From: Mycolicibacterium neoaurum
GTDB lineage: Bacteria > Actinomycetota > Actinomycetes > Mycobacteriales > Mycobacteriaceae
DNA: 64,000 nt
Direction: 5' to 3'
Assembly: GCF_036946495.1 (NCBI RefSeq)
Contig: NZ_JAQIIX010000002.1
Span: 1,302,001-1,366,000 of the forward strand
The notes beneath the pieces are model-generated. The model saw only the letters and a program-made list of their open reading frames with translations, had not been told where the DNA came from and searched no databases. This document shows, one piece after another, positions 23,903 to 34,218 of this stretch. Within the stretch, counting starts at the first letter, position 1, and each line of letters opens with the position of its first letter. The translations under genes and the position numbers were made by a program.

Positions 23903-24523
23903 TCACTCCTCGCCGATGTCTCCGAGGTGATTGCGCAGCTGGACCCGGCCGTCGGAGAGGTGATAGGTCAGACCCACGATGGCCAGGTCACCCGAGCGCA
24001 CCCGATCGGCGATCACGGTGGAGCGGGCCAGCAACTGCGCGGCGGTCTCCTCGACGTGGCGCGCCTCGAACTCGTCGACCCGGCCCAGACCGTCCCGGCG
24101 GCCCGCCAGGATCGAGGGCATCACGCGCTCGACGATGTCGCGGATGTAGCCGCCGGGGATCTCCCCGGCGTCCAGCGCGTTCAGGGTCGCCTTCACCGCG
24201 CCGCAGCTGTCATGGCCGAGGACGGCGATCAGCGGCACGTTGAGCACCGCGACGGCGTACTCGATCGAGCCCAGCACGGCGGTGTCGATGACGTGGCCCG
24301 CGGTGCGCACCACGAACATGTCACCGAGGCCCTGATCGAAGATCAGCTCGGCGGCGACGCGGCTGTCACCGCAGCCGAACAGCACCGCGGTGGGCGTCTG
24401 CGCCTCGGTCAGGCGCGCCCGGTCCTCGATCCCCTGACTGGGATGTTCGGGACGGCCCGCGACGAAGCGCTCGTTACCCTCCTTGAGTGCCTTCCACGCG
24501 GAGATCGGATTCGAGTTCGGCAT
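23903..24523 (-). CDS. canB: beta-class carbonic anhydrase
   Basis: 206 aa from ATG 24523 (MPNSNPISAW). Zinc ligands and the Asp-Arg dyad are in FGCGDSRVA (about 50) and GHDSCGAV (about 103). It matches the length and sequence recalled for M. tuberculosis Rv3588c. It interconverts CO2 and bicarbonate in the cytoplasm. Its start codon overlaps the divergent mutY start codon by two bases. Confidence 0.95.
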   Translation of the reverse strand: MPNSNPISAWKALKEGNERFVAGRPEHPSQGIEDRARLTEAQTPTAVLFGCGDSRVAAELIFDQGLGDMFVVRTAGHVIDTAVLGSIEYAVAVLNVPLIAVLGHDSCGAVKATLNALDAGEIPGGYIRDIVERVMPSILAGRRDGLGRVDEFEARHVEETAAQLLARSTVIADRVRSGDLAIVGLTYHLSDGRVQLRNHLGDIGEE

Positions 24524-25469
24524 GAGCAGAAGTATGCCCCAGGCCGAATACGGCATCGACCCCGGCGAGCTTCTGGGATGGTTCGACATTGCCGAGCGCG
24601 ACCTGCCGTGGCGTCGACCGGGGGTCACCGCCTGGCAGATCCTGGTCAGTGAATTCATGCTCCAGCAGACGCCGGTGAACCGGGTCGAACCGATCTGGCT
24701 GGACTGGATTGCGCGGTGGCCGACACCATCTGCCACCGCTGCCGCGTCCGCCGCCGATGTGCTGCGCGCGTGGGGAAAGCTGGGCTATCCGCGCCGGGCC
24801 AAGCGGTTACACGAGTGCGCGGCCGTCGTCGCGTCCGAACATGATGACGTGGTGCCCGCCGATGTGGAGACGCTGCTCGGCCTGCCCGGAGTCGGCGCCT
24901 ATACCGCCCGGGCCATCGCATGCTTCGCCTACCGCCAGCAGGTCCCCGTCGTCGACACCAATGTCCGACGGGTGGTCGCCAGGGTGGTGCACGGCGTGGC
25001 GGAAACCCCTGCGCGCGCGGGCGACCTCGCCGAGGTGGCCGCATTGCTGCCGGAAGGCGCTGCTGCTGCGCGCTTTTCAGCCGCGCTGATGGAACTCGGG
25101 GCGATCGTGTGCACGGCACGTAACCCTCGCTGCGGGATCTGCCCGCTGAGCGCGTGTCGATGGAAGTCCGCCGGTTATCCGCCGGCGAGCACCCCGGCCC
25201 GCCGGGTCCAGCGCTATGCCGGTACCGACCGGCAGGTCCGTGGCAGGCTGCTCGACGTGCTGAGGGCCGGCACCGGACCGGTGACGCGGGCCGAGCTGGA
25301 CGTCGCATGGCTCACCGATACCGCCCAGCGCGACCGGGCGCTGGATTCGCTGTTGACCGACGGTCTCGTGGAGCAGACCGCGGCGGGGCTGTTCGCCCTG
25401 GCCGGCGAAGGTGACGATGCGGGCGAGGACGAGCCCGCTGAGGAACCGAGCATCCCAACCCGAAGGTGA
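24522..25469 (+). CDS. mutY: adenine DNA glycosylase MutY
   Basis: 315 aa from ATG 24522 (ATG 24534 is an alternative that avoids overlap with canB). An HhH-GPD domain is shown by SEFMLQQTPVNRV (about 44) and LPGVGAYTARAI with the catalytic Asp in PVVDTNVRRV. A 4Fe-4S motif C-x6-C-x2-C-x4-C (CTARNPRCGICPLSAC, about 202) follows. It removes adenine opposite 8-oxoguanine. The C-terminal NUDT1-like domain is short, and the tail is acidic. Confidence 0.93.
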   Translation: MSRSMPQAEYGIDPGELLGWFDIAERDLPWRRPGVTAWQILVSEFMLQQTPVNRVEPIWLDWIARWPTPSATAAASAADVLRAWGKLGYPRRAKRLHECAAVVASEHDDVVPADVETLLGLPGVGAYTARAIACFAYRQQVPVVDTNVRRVVARVVHGVAETPARAGDLAEVAALLPEGAAAARFSAALMELGAIVCTARNPRCGICPLSACRWKSAGYPPASTPARRVQRYAGTDRQVRGRLLDVLRAGTGPVTRAELDVAWLTDTAQRDRALDSLLTDGLVEQTAAGLFALAGEGDDAGEDEPAEEPSIPTRR

Positions 25470-25488
25470 CTGACCGGACCCTGCCGGA

Positions 25489-26460
25489 CTAGGCACTCTC
25501 TTCGCAGGCGTCGTCGCAGGAGAAGCTGCGCCGATAGTCCGATGGCGTGACCCCGATGATCCGGCGGAAGTGGTGGCGCAGCAGCGTCGCGGTGCCGAAT
25601 CCGCAGCGGTCGGCGACGCGATCGATGTCGAGGTCGGTCTCCTCGAGCAAGCGCCGCGCGTAGAGCACCCGCTGGTCGGTGATCCACTGCATGGGGGTGC
25701 GCCCGGTCTCCTCGACGAACCTGCGGGCGAATGTCCGCGCAGACATGTTGGCCCGCGCCGCCAATGCCGCCACCGTGTGTTGCTTGTCCAGATTCGCCAA
25801 CATCCAATCAAGCTGCGGGGCAAAACCTTCCGAGTACCGGACCGGGATCGGCTGGTCGATGTACTGGCGTTGCCCGCCATCGCGCTGCGGGGGGACGACC
25901 ATCCTGCGGGCGATCTTGTTGGTTACCTCCGCACCCAGTTCCCGGCGCACCAGATGCAGGCAGGCATCGATGCCTGCGGCGGTGCCCGCACTGGTGATCA
26001 GATTCCCGTCGTCGACGAACAGCACGTTGCGGTCCACCCGAGCGGTGGGGTTGGCGGCGGCCAGATCGTCGGCGTGCATCCAGTGCGTGGTACACGGCCT
26101 GCCGTCGAGCAGACCGGCGGCACCGGCCAGAAATGCACCCGAACACACCGTCAGCACGGTCGACCCGGAATCCTGGGCCCGGCGCACCGCCGTCAGCGCC
26201 TCGGGCAGGTAGTCGGATCCGGCGATCGCCGGGATGGCGACCAGATCGGCACCGATCAGATCATCGAGCCCGTGATCGGGGGTCAGGGTGGCGCCCACCG
26301 AGGTGCGGACCGGCTCGCCGGCACGGGGACCGCACACCTTGAAGTCGAAGTTCGGGACACCGTCGGCGGAGCGGTCGATACCGAAGACCTCGCAGATCAC
26401 ACCGAACTCGAAAATCGCTAGACCGTCCAGCACCAGCACCGATACGCTCGTTATCGCCAT
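25489..26460 (-). CDS. GlxA-type transcriptional regulator (DJ-1/PfpI plus AraC domains)
   Basis: 323 aa. The N-terminal class I glutamine amidotransferase-like domain (1-190) has the nucleophile-elbow sequence VCSGAFLAGAAGLL (about 105). The C-terminal AraC domain has two helix-turn-helix motifs (VAALAARANMSARTFARRF, about 230, and IDRVADRCGFGTATLLRHHF, about 278). Such proteins often activate amine or amidase catabolism genes. The only adjacent candidate target is the small divergent gene at 26532. Confidence 0.87.
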   Translation of the reverse strand: MAITSVSVLVLDGLAIFEFGVICEVFGIDRSADGVPNFDFKVCGPRAGEPVRTSVGATLTPDHGLDDLIGADLVAIPAIAGSDYLPEALTAVRRAQDSGSTVLTVCSGAFLAGAAGLLDGRPCTTHWMHADDLAAANPTARVDRNVLFVDDGNLITSAGTAAGIDACLHLVRRELGAEVTNKIARRMVVPPQRDGGQRQYIDQPIPVRYSEGFAPQLDWMLANLDKQHTVAALAARANMSARTFARRFVEETGRTPMQWITDQRVLYARRLLEETDLDIDRVADRCGFGTATLLRHHFRRIIGVTPSDYRRSFSCDDACEESA

Positions 26461-26531
26461 GGCAGCATTTTATCCCCATGTGTCATTCCTGCCACTGTTG
26501 GCCGGATCTTTATCAACGGAGCATTACTGCC

Positions 26532-26798
26532 ATGACCACTGCACTGACCTACCTCGCCCTCATCGCCGTCCTGCTCACACCCTTTGCGCTCACCCTCGCG
26601 CTCGGCCGCGCCGCCCGGCGCTCGGGCATCCTGCGCTTGCATCTCGACCAGTTCCGCATGGCCGCACCACTGGCGGGCAGCTTCCACGCCGAGGACCGGG
26701 ATGGACTACGCACCCGACACGACATCGACGCAATCCGCAGCAGATGGGAGGACGCGCCTGCATGGCCGACCTCCAGCGCCTCAGGTGAGCGCCGTTAA
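26532..26798 (+). CDS. small membrane protein of unknown function
   Basis: 88 aa from ATG 26532 with GGAG at 26518-26521. One N-terminal hydrophobic helix (YLALIAVLLTPFALTLAL, about 6-23) is followed by a charged soluble tail rich in Arg and Asp. No family is recognised. It is divergent from the GlxA-type regulator, which could control it. Its 3' end overlaps the convergent hydrolase gene by 18 nt. The ribosome binding site and the membrane helix argue that it is real, but this is not certain. Confidence 0.55.
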   Translation: MTTALTYLALIAVLLTPFALTLALGRAARRSGILRLHLDQFRMAAPLAGSFHAEDRDGLRTRHDIDAIRSRWEDAPAWPTSSASGERR

Positions 26799-27542
26799 GA
26801 ACCCCACGACGGCCTCGCGATACACCTCCGGCGCATCGTCGTGAATCAGATGGCCAGCCCCGGGGACCAGACGATACGTTGTCCGATAACCGGTTTCGTG
26901 CATCCGCCGCATCTGACCGGGCGGCGCGACGGTGCCGCCGGCCTCCAGGAGCAGCGCCGGTGCCCGCACCGCCTCCCACTGCGGCCAGTAATCGCGCAGC
27001 CCCCACTGGCCGGCGATCTCTATCCAGCGCTCGACATGCCCGTGCAATCGCCAACCCGTCGCCGTGCGATCGAACGCCTCCAAGAAGTACTGCCCGGCCA
27101 CCGGTCCGAATTCCCGGTAGACCTGCTCGGCGGTCTCGAACTCCACCGGCAGCGCCTGCACCCACGGTTCCCACGGACCGGTGGTGCGGCCGCGGAAATC
27201 CGGGGCCATGTCCTCGACCACGACGGCGGTCACCAGATCCGGGCGTTCGGCGGCCAGACACCACGAGTGCAACCCGCCCATCGAATGGCCGATCAGCGTC
27301 ACCGGGGTGCCCAGCACGGCCACCGCGTCGGCCAGATCCTGCACGAACCGCTCGGTGCTGATCGGATGCGGATCGTCGACATCGCGGCCGCGATGCCACG
27401 GGGCGTCGTAGGTGTAGACCGCACCCAGTTCGGTCAACCACGGCAGCTGACGCGACCAGGTACTCCCCCTGCCCATCAGGCCGTGCACCAGAACCAGCGG
27501 GGCCCCGGCGCCACCACGCACAGTCAGAAGTTCGGTCCGCAT
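26781..27542 (-). CDS. alpha/beta hydrolase (Rv3591c type)
   Basis: 253 aa. The alpha/beta hydrolase fold is shown by LVLVHGLMGRGSTW (oxyanion region, about 16), nucleophile GHSMGG (about 84), acid VVEDMAPD and catalytic His in GAGHLIHDD near the end. There is no signal peptide. The substrate is unknown. It corresponds to the Rv3591c position between mutY and mhuD. Confidence 0.85.
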   Translation of the reverse strand: MRTELLTVRGGAGAPLVLVHGLMGRGSTWSRQLPWLTELGAVYTYDAPWHRGRDVDDPHPISTERFVQDLADAVAVLGTPVTLIGHSMGGLHSWCLAAERPDLVTAVVVEDMAPDFRGRTTGPWEPWVQALPVEFETAEQVYREFGPVAGQYFLEAFDRTATGWRLHGHVERWIEIAGQWGLRDYWPQWEAVRAPALLLEAGGTVAPPGQMRRMHETGYRTTYRLVPGAGHLIHDDAPEVYREAVVGFLTALT

Positions 27543-27583
27543 GCCGACATCCTGCCCGTGTCGGACACAGGTAACCTCATGCC

Positions 27584-27895
27584 ATGCCCGTCGTGAAGAT
27601 CAACGCCATCGAGGTCCCGGCCGACGCAGGCCCGGAGCTGGAGAAGCGGTTCGCCCACCGCGCCCACGCCGTCGACAACCAGCCCGGCTTCCTGGGCTTC
27701 CAGCTGCTGCGCCCGGTCAAGGGCGAAGACCGCTACTTCGTGGTGACCCAGTGGGAGTCCGAAGAGGCCTTCCAGGCGTGGGCCAGCGGCCCCGCCGTCG
27801 AGGCGCATGCCGGACAGCAGACCAAGCCCGTCGCCACCGGTGCGTCATTGCTGGAGTTCGAGGTTGTGTTGGACGTTGCGGGGACCGGCAAGTAA
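27584..27895 (+). CDS. mhuD: heme-degrading monooxygenase MhuD
   Basis: 103 aa with an antibiotic-biosynthesis-monooxygenase (ABM) fold. The residues used by MhuD are present: Asn in VKINAIEV (position 7), Trp in AFQAWASGP (about 66) and His in VEAHAGQQ (about 75). It cleaves heme to mycobilin and releases iron. It is 41 bp from the divergent hydrolase gene. The lpqF reading frame begins inside its last codons. Confidence 0.93.
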   Translation: MPVVKINAIEVPADAGPELEKRFAHRAHAVDNQPGFLGFQLLRPVKGEDRYFVVTQWESEEAFQAWASGPAVEAHAGQQTKPVATGASLLEFEVVLDVAGTGK

Positions 27896-29222
27896 CGCGC
27901 CGCGGCGCGTAATCGCTTTCACCGCGCTGGCCGCCGCCGTGGCCGTGATCGGCTCGGGGTGCGCGCACACCGGGCCACCGGTGGCCGAGGCCGCCTACGG
28001 CATGCACATCGAGACCAACACGCCGCAGGGACTGCGCGCCAAGCAACTGCTCGACATGGTCAACTCCGACTGGCCGATCGGTGTGGTGCCCGTGGCGACG
28101 CTTGCCGCCCCGCAACAGGTCGAGTTCGTCGCCGGTGCGATGGATCGGTTGTGGGCGGACCGCCCGATCACCGTCACCGCACTGTCCCTCGGTGCCGGAG
28201 AAGCCACCCTGCATGTGCGTAACTCCTACAACGTCGAGCAGAAGATCGAGATGCGCACCGGTGACGGCGGCCTGGTCGACCGGTTCGAAGTCACCGTGGA
28301 ACCACCCAAGATCACCGGGTGGTCCGATATCGACTCCGCGATCCAGAAGTCCGGCGCCACTTACGCCTACCAGGTGTCCAAGGTGTCCGACGGCCGGTGC
28401 GTGACGGTGGCGGGAACCGATGTCGACACCCCCATGCCATTGGCCTCGATCTTCAAGCTCTACGTCCTGCTGGCACTGGCCGAGGCCGTCAACGCGGGCA
28501 CGGTCTCCTGGGACGAGCAGCTGACCATCACCAAAGAAGACAAGGCCGTCGGCTCGGCGGGCTTCAACGATCTGGACCCGGGATCCCGGGTATCGGTGAA
28601 AGCCGCTGCCCAGCAGATGATCTCGGCCAGCGACAACATGGCCACCGATATGTTGATGGCACGCCTCGGCCCCGGCGCGGTAGAACGGGCGCTGGTCGCG
28701 GCCGGACACCACGACCCGTCGTCGATGACCCCCTTTCCCACGGCGCACCAACTGTTCTCGATCGGCTGGGGTAAACCCGATGTCCGCGAGGAATGGAAGA
28801 GCGCGTCACCGCAACGGCGTGCCGCCATGCTGGCCCGCACCGGAACGTTGCCCTACGAACCGGATCCGATGCTGACCCGGGTGCCGGCATCGCCATACGG
28901 TATCGAGTGGTACGGCACGCCGATGGACATCTGCCGGGTACACGCCGCGCTGCAGGCCGCGGCCACCGGGGCGGCGGCACCCGTGCGCGACATCCTCTCG
29001 GCCACACCCGGTATCGAACTGGACAAGACCCGATGGCGTTATGTCGGGGCCAAGGGCGGAAACCTGCCCGGTGACCTGAGCTTCAGCTGGTACGCCGAGG
29101 ACCGCAGCGGACAGGGCTGGGTGGTCAGCTACCAGCTCAACTGGCCGGAGTACCGCAGCCTGACCGCCGCCACCTGGCTGCTGTCGATCGCGACCCAGTC
29201 ATTCGGGTTGATCCCGAACTGA
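27876..29222 (+). CDS. lpqF: lipoprotein LpqF, beta-lactamase-like serine hydrolase
   Basis: 448 aa from the proposed TTG 27876 (another TTG lies at 27864); no ATG or GTG lies between the mhuD end and the signal sequence. The lipobox is IGSGC (about 30). An N-terminal domain of about 130 residues precedes the class A beta-lactamase-like domain with the SxxK motif PLASIFKLY (about 195), SDN in ISASDNMATD (about 256) and KGG in YVGAKGGNLPG in place of KTG. It matches Rv3593. The true substrate is unknown. The overlap with mhuD by about 20 nt suggests coupled translation. Confidence 0.86.
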   Translation: MRGPASNAPRRVIAFTALAAAVAVIGSGCAHTGPPVAEAAYGMHIETNTPQGLRAKQLLDMVNSDWPIGVVPVATLAAPQQVEFVAGAMDRLWADRPITVTALSLGAGEATLHVRNSYNVEQKIEMRTGDGGLVDRFEVTVEPPKITGWSDIDSAIQKSGATYAYQVSKVSDGRCVTVAGTDVDTPMPLASIFKLYVLLALAEAVNAGTVSWDEQLTITKEDKAVGSAGFNDLDPGSRVSVKAAAQQMISASDNMATDMLMARLGPGAVERALVAAGHHDPSSMTPFPTAHQLFSIGWGKPDVREEWKSASPQRRAAMLARTGTLPYEPDPMLTRVPASPYGIEWYGTPMDICRVHAALQAAATGAAAPVRDILSATPGIELDKTRWRYVGAKGGNLPGDLSFSWYAEDRSGQGWVVSYQLNWPEYRSLTAATWLLSIATQSFGLIPN

Positions 29223-29229
29223 CCAACCG

Positions 29230-29769
29230 TCACAGCCGCAGCGTCCAGGCACCGCGGAAGTGCAAGCTCACGCGGGCAACAGGAGCGATATCGATGCGCC
29301 AGAAGGATGTCGGTGCCGCGCTCAGCGCGGTCAGAATGGCGGCCCTGATGACGGCGGGATGGGTGACCGCGGTGTGCCGCCCACCGCGCGCGGCCACTCC
29401 GTCGAGCCAGTTCCGCACCCGGTCGCACAGCGCCGCGATCGACTCGCCGCCGTGCGGGGCCGCCGTCGGATCCGTCAGCCAGCTCGCCAGCCCATCCGGG
29501 TCCAGATCCGCCAGTGCCATTCCCCGCCACCGGCCGCAGTCGAGGTCGGCCAACGCCGGCTCGATGGTCGCAGGGCCGCCCAGCGCCTGCGCCGTCTGGC
29601 CGGTCCGCAGCTCGGGAGCGCACCACAGCATGCCGCGATCGGCGTTCGCCAGCTCGGCGACCTGACGGGCGCCCAGCGCGTTGAGGGGTTCGTCGGCGGG
29701 GAATCGTCCGGCTGCCATCGCCTCGGTCATACCGTGCGAGACGAGGGTCAGCCGGACGACCTCACTCAC
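29230..29769 (-). CDS. histidine phosphatase superfamily protein with SHG in place of RHG
   Basis: 179 aa from GTG 29769, overlapping the cbtA stop (GTGA). The fold marks of the phosphoglycerate mutase/CobC family are present: LNALGARQV, ELRTGQTAQALG, the GGES segment and the second catalytic His in VTHPAVIRA. The first catalytic motif reads LVSHGMTE, so the canonical Arg of RHG is Ser while the phosphorylated His is kept. As third gene of a B12-riboswitch cobalt operon it could be an alpha-ribazole phosphatase relative, but activity is uncertain. Confidence 0.8.
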   Translation of the reverse strand: MSEVVRLTLVSHGMTEAMAAGRFPADEPLNALGARQVAELANADRGMLWCAPELRTGQTAQALGGPATIEPALADLDCGRWRGMALADLDPDGLASWLTDPTAAPHGGESIAALCDRVRNWLDGVAARGGRHTAVTHPAVIRAAILTALSAAPTSFWRIDIAPVARVSLHFRGAWTLRL

Positions 29770-30563
29770 GCCGTGACGAACTCGCGCTTGTTCTCCAGCA
29801 GCCGGGACACCAGAGCGGCGAACACCAGCCCGATCGTCGTCCACATCACCAGCTGCGTGCCAAGCGAGTAGAGCCGGAACTGGTAGAGGTCATCGGCGGG
29901 GAACGCACCGAAGACGATCGTGCCGGCAGCATCGCGGATCGGGCCGGGTGTCTCGTCGATGGTCGGCATGACCAGGAACACCACGGCGACCGCCACCAGA
30001 TAGCCGGCACCGGCGAGCAGTGCGGCATTCCAGGCACCGAACCTGGCGGCAAGTCGCCGCCCCACCAGCACCGCGCCCACCAGCAGCGCCGCCGACAGCA
30101 CGGTCAACAGCAGATACAGCAGGGTACGCTGCTGGATCGTCTCGTCCAGGCTGACCGCCGGCGGGTTCGGCGGATACTTCAGCGACGGCACAATCCACAG
30201 TGCGATCAGCATGCCTCCGGCGAGCAGGACCGCGGTGGCCCTGGCCGACAACGCGCCGATCCGTCCGTACGCGACACAGAACAGGACGGCCAGCAGCGCG
30301 CCCATCGCCACGCTGAAGGCGACCAGTCCGAACCCGAGCCCGATCGTCGACTGGACGGTCCGGGTGATCTCGATCCCGCCTTCGGCACCGTGCTCATGGG
30401 CGTGGCCGCCGTGCTCGATCGCCTGATGCGCGGCGCTGACGCCGTCCTCGAATTCGATGGCACGGTCGATGACCGGCTCGATGAAGATCCAGGACCAGAC
30501 GAATGCGAGCACACCGCCGAGGGCGCCGGCCAGGAGGCCGCGCCCGATGATTGCCTTTTCCAT
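29766..30563 (-). CDS. cbtA: cobalt transporter subunit CbtA
   Basis: 265 aa. The family start GRGLLAGALGGVLAFVWSW is present, followed by six to seven membrane segments. A periplasmic loop rich in His (HGGHAHEHGAEGG, about 51) is well suited to cobalt capture, and PPNPPAV and FGAFPADDLYQFRLYS are family-typical. CbtA with CbtB forms a B12-regulated cobalt uptake system. It lies 24 bp after cbtB and is translationally coupled to the phosphatase gene. Confidence 0.92.
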   Translation of the reverse strand: MEKAIIGRGLLAGALGGVLAFVWSWIFIEPVIDRAIEFEDGVSAAHQAIEHGGHAHEHGAEGGIEITRTVQSTIGLGFGLVAFSVAMGALLAVLFCVAYGRIGALSARATAVLLAGGMLIALWIVPSLKYPPNPPAVSLDETIQQRTLLYLLLTVLSAALLVGAVLVGRRLAARFGAWNAALLAGAGYLVAVAVVFLVMPTIDETPGPIRDAAGTIVFGAFPADDLYQFRLYSLGTQLVMWTTIGLVFAALVSRLLENKREFVTA

Positions 30564-30587
30564 CGGTTGTGATTCTGCTTTCGGCGT

Positions 30588-30803
30588 CTAGTGGCAGGGG
30601 AAGCCGAGCAGATGGCGGGCGTCATGCACGAACTCGTGGATGACGGTGTTGGCGCCGAACACGGAGGTGGCGCCCTGATCCATACCGACGAAGTAGAGCA
30701 CCAGCAGGGCGAAGAACGCCGTCAGCGACAGCCAGGCCACCGCGCTCGCGGCGGACAGGTCCACCGCACGTGCACCGGCCTTGGGGGTTTCAGCAGAAGT
30801 CAT
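30588..30803 (-). CDS. cbtB: cobalt transporter subunit CbtB
   Basis: 71 aa from ATG 30803, preceded by AAAGGA. A single membrane helix (AWLSLTAFFALLVLYFVGMD) is followed by the His-rich family tail HEFVHDARHLLGFPCH, which matches the known CbtB ending. It is the first gene after the cobalamin riboswitch and probably forms the small partner subunit of CbtA. Confidence 0.93.
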   Translation of the reverse strand: MTSAETPKAGARAVDLSAASAVAWLSLTAFFALLVLYFVGMDQGATSVFGANTVIHEFVHDARHLLGFPCH

Positions 30804-30829
30804 ATCCGATCCTTTCGGGAGTTCGCGTC

Positions 30830-30940
30830 CCAGATTCATATCGTTGGGACGGACACCGGGTCTGACTTTCACAGTGGCGCGACCGTTCTGGGATTGCACC
30901 AGATTCCGTCATCCGTCGAGAGCAGTTCGGATACTACGCC
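30830..30940 (-). promoter_or_regulatory. cobalamin riboswitch controlling cbtBA
   Basis: On the minus strand the conserved B12 riboswitch core is visible in order: GGAATCTGGTG, AATCCCAG, GGTCGCGCCACTGTG and the B12-box part AGTCAGACCC. It is a compact form: only a few bases separate CTGTG from AGTCAG, with no peripheral P6-type stem. It ends 27-40 bases before the cbtB start, so it could hide the ribosome binding site when cobalamin is bound. The outer limits are approximate. Confidence 0.88.
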
Positions 30941-30966
30941 CGTTGTCCACATGCGGATACACGAAG

Positions 30967-30996
30967 CCCCCCGTCCGGATCACTCCGGACGGGGGG
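30967..30996 (-). terminator. hairpin terminator after clpC1
   Basis: A perfect 13-bp stem (CCCCCCGTCCGGA at 30967-30979 pairs with 30984-30996) encloses a TCAC loop. It begins 16 bp beyond the clpC1 stop. It lacks a long U tract, as is usual for mycobacterial hairpin terminators. It also separates clpC1 from the riboswitch-led cbt operon. Confidence 0.8.
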
Positions 30997-31012
30997 CGTC
31001 GTGCAGGTGTCG

Positions 31013-33538
<2,526 letters not shown>

Positions 33539-33707
33539 CCGTGGTTACCTGCTCTTCCTCACGTGGGTCGGCAACGTGCGCTGAACTACTCGCCGCTCCT
33601 TGCGTCCACTGTAGTGGGCACGCGACACGGGTGCTTTTCTCGGTGCCGCGGTTGAAGACATAACGCGCGGCGAAGCCGGAACGTTTCCCGAAAAGGGGTG
33701 CACAGAG

Positions 33708-33722
33708 TTCGCCGTCAGCGAA
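33708..33722. promoter_or_regulatory. ClgR-like operator upstream of clpC1
   Basis: TTCGC-CGTCA-GCGAA is a perfect inverted repeat with a 5-bp spacer, 170 bp before the clpC1 start, in the 231-bp gap between lsr2 and clpC1. ClgR, the activator of actinobacterial clp genes, binds CGC-N5-GCG sites, and clpC1 is among its known targets. Confidence 0.6.
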
Positions 33723-33769
33723 GTGGATTACCCGGCTGACCGTGGCGCAATCGGGACGTTTCCGCGAGA

Positions 33770-34111
33770 TCAGGTCGCGGCGTGGAATGCGTCGATGACC
33801 TCGGCCGGGATGCGGCCTCTGGTCGAGACGTTGTGTCCGTTGCGCCGAGCCCAATCGCGGATCGCCGCACTCTGCTCACGGTCGATGGCCGCCCGGCCAC
33901 GGCCGGTACCCGCCGAGCGTCCGCGGCGTCGACCGCCGACCCGCCGGCCCGCCTCGACCCACTGCTTGAGGTCACCGCGGAGTTTTGCGGCGTTCTTGGA
34001 AGAAAGGTCGATCTCGTAACTCACACCGTCCAACGCGAATTCCACGGTTTCGTCTGCGGCAGCTTCGCCGTCGAAATCGTCAACCAGCGTGACGGTAACT
34101 TTCTTCGCCAT
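33770..34111 (-). CDS. lsr2: nucleoid-associated protein Lsr2
   Basis: 113 aa. The N-terminal dimerisation domain (MAKKVTVTLVDDFDG) and the C-terminal AT-hook-like domain with the RGR motif (STRGRIPAEVIDAF) are both present, joined by a basic Gly/Arg linker (GGRRRGRSAGTGRGR). Lsr2 is the H-NS-like xenogeneic silencer of mycobacteria and binds AT-rich DNA. It lies between lysS and clpC1 as in M. tuberculosis. Confidence 0.97.
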   Translation of the reverse strand: MAKKVTVTLVDDFDGEAAADETVEFALDGVSYEIDLSSKNAAKLRGDLKQWVEAGRRVGGRRRGRSAGTGRGRAAIDREQSAAIRDWARRNGHNVSTRGRIPAEVIDAFHAAT

Positions 34112-34218
34112 TCAGCTCACACTGACCCTTCTGTGGCCACACATAGATTTGTCCCGAATCCCTGCGGCAATGCTTACATATGTGCCGAAGTCATTCAACA
34201 ACCGCACCGTTAATACGC

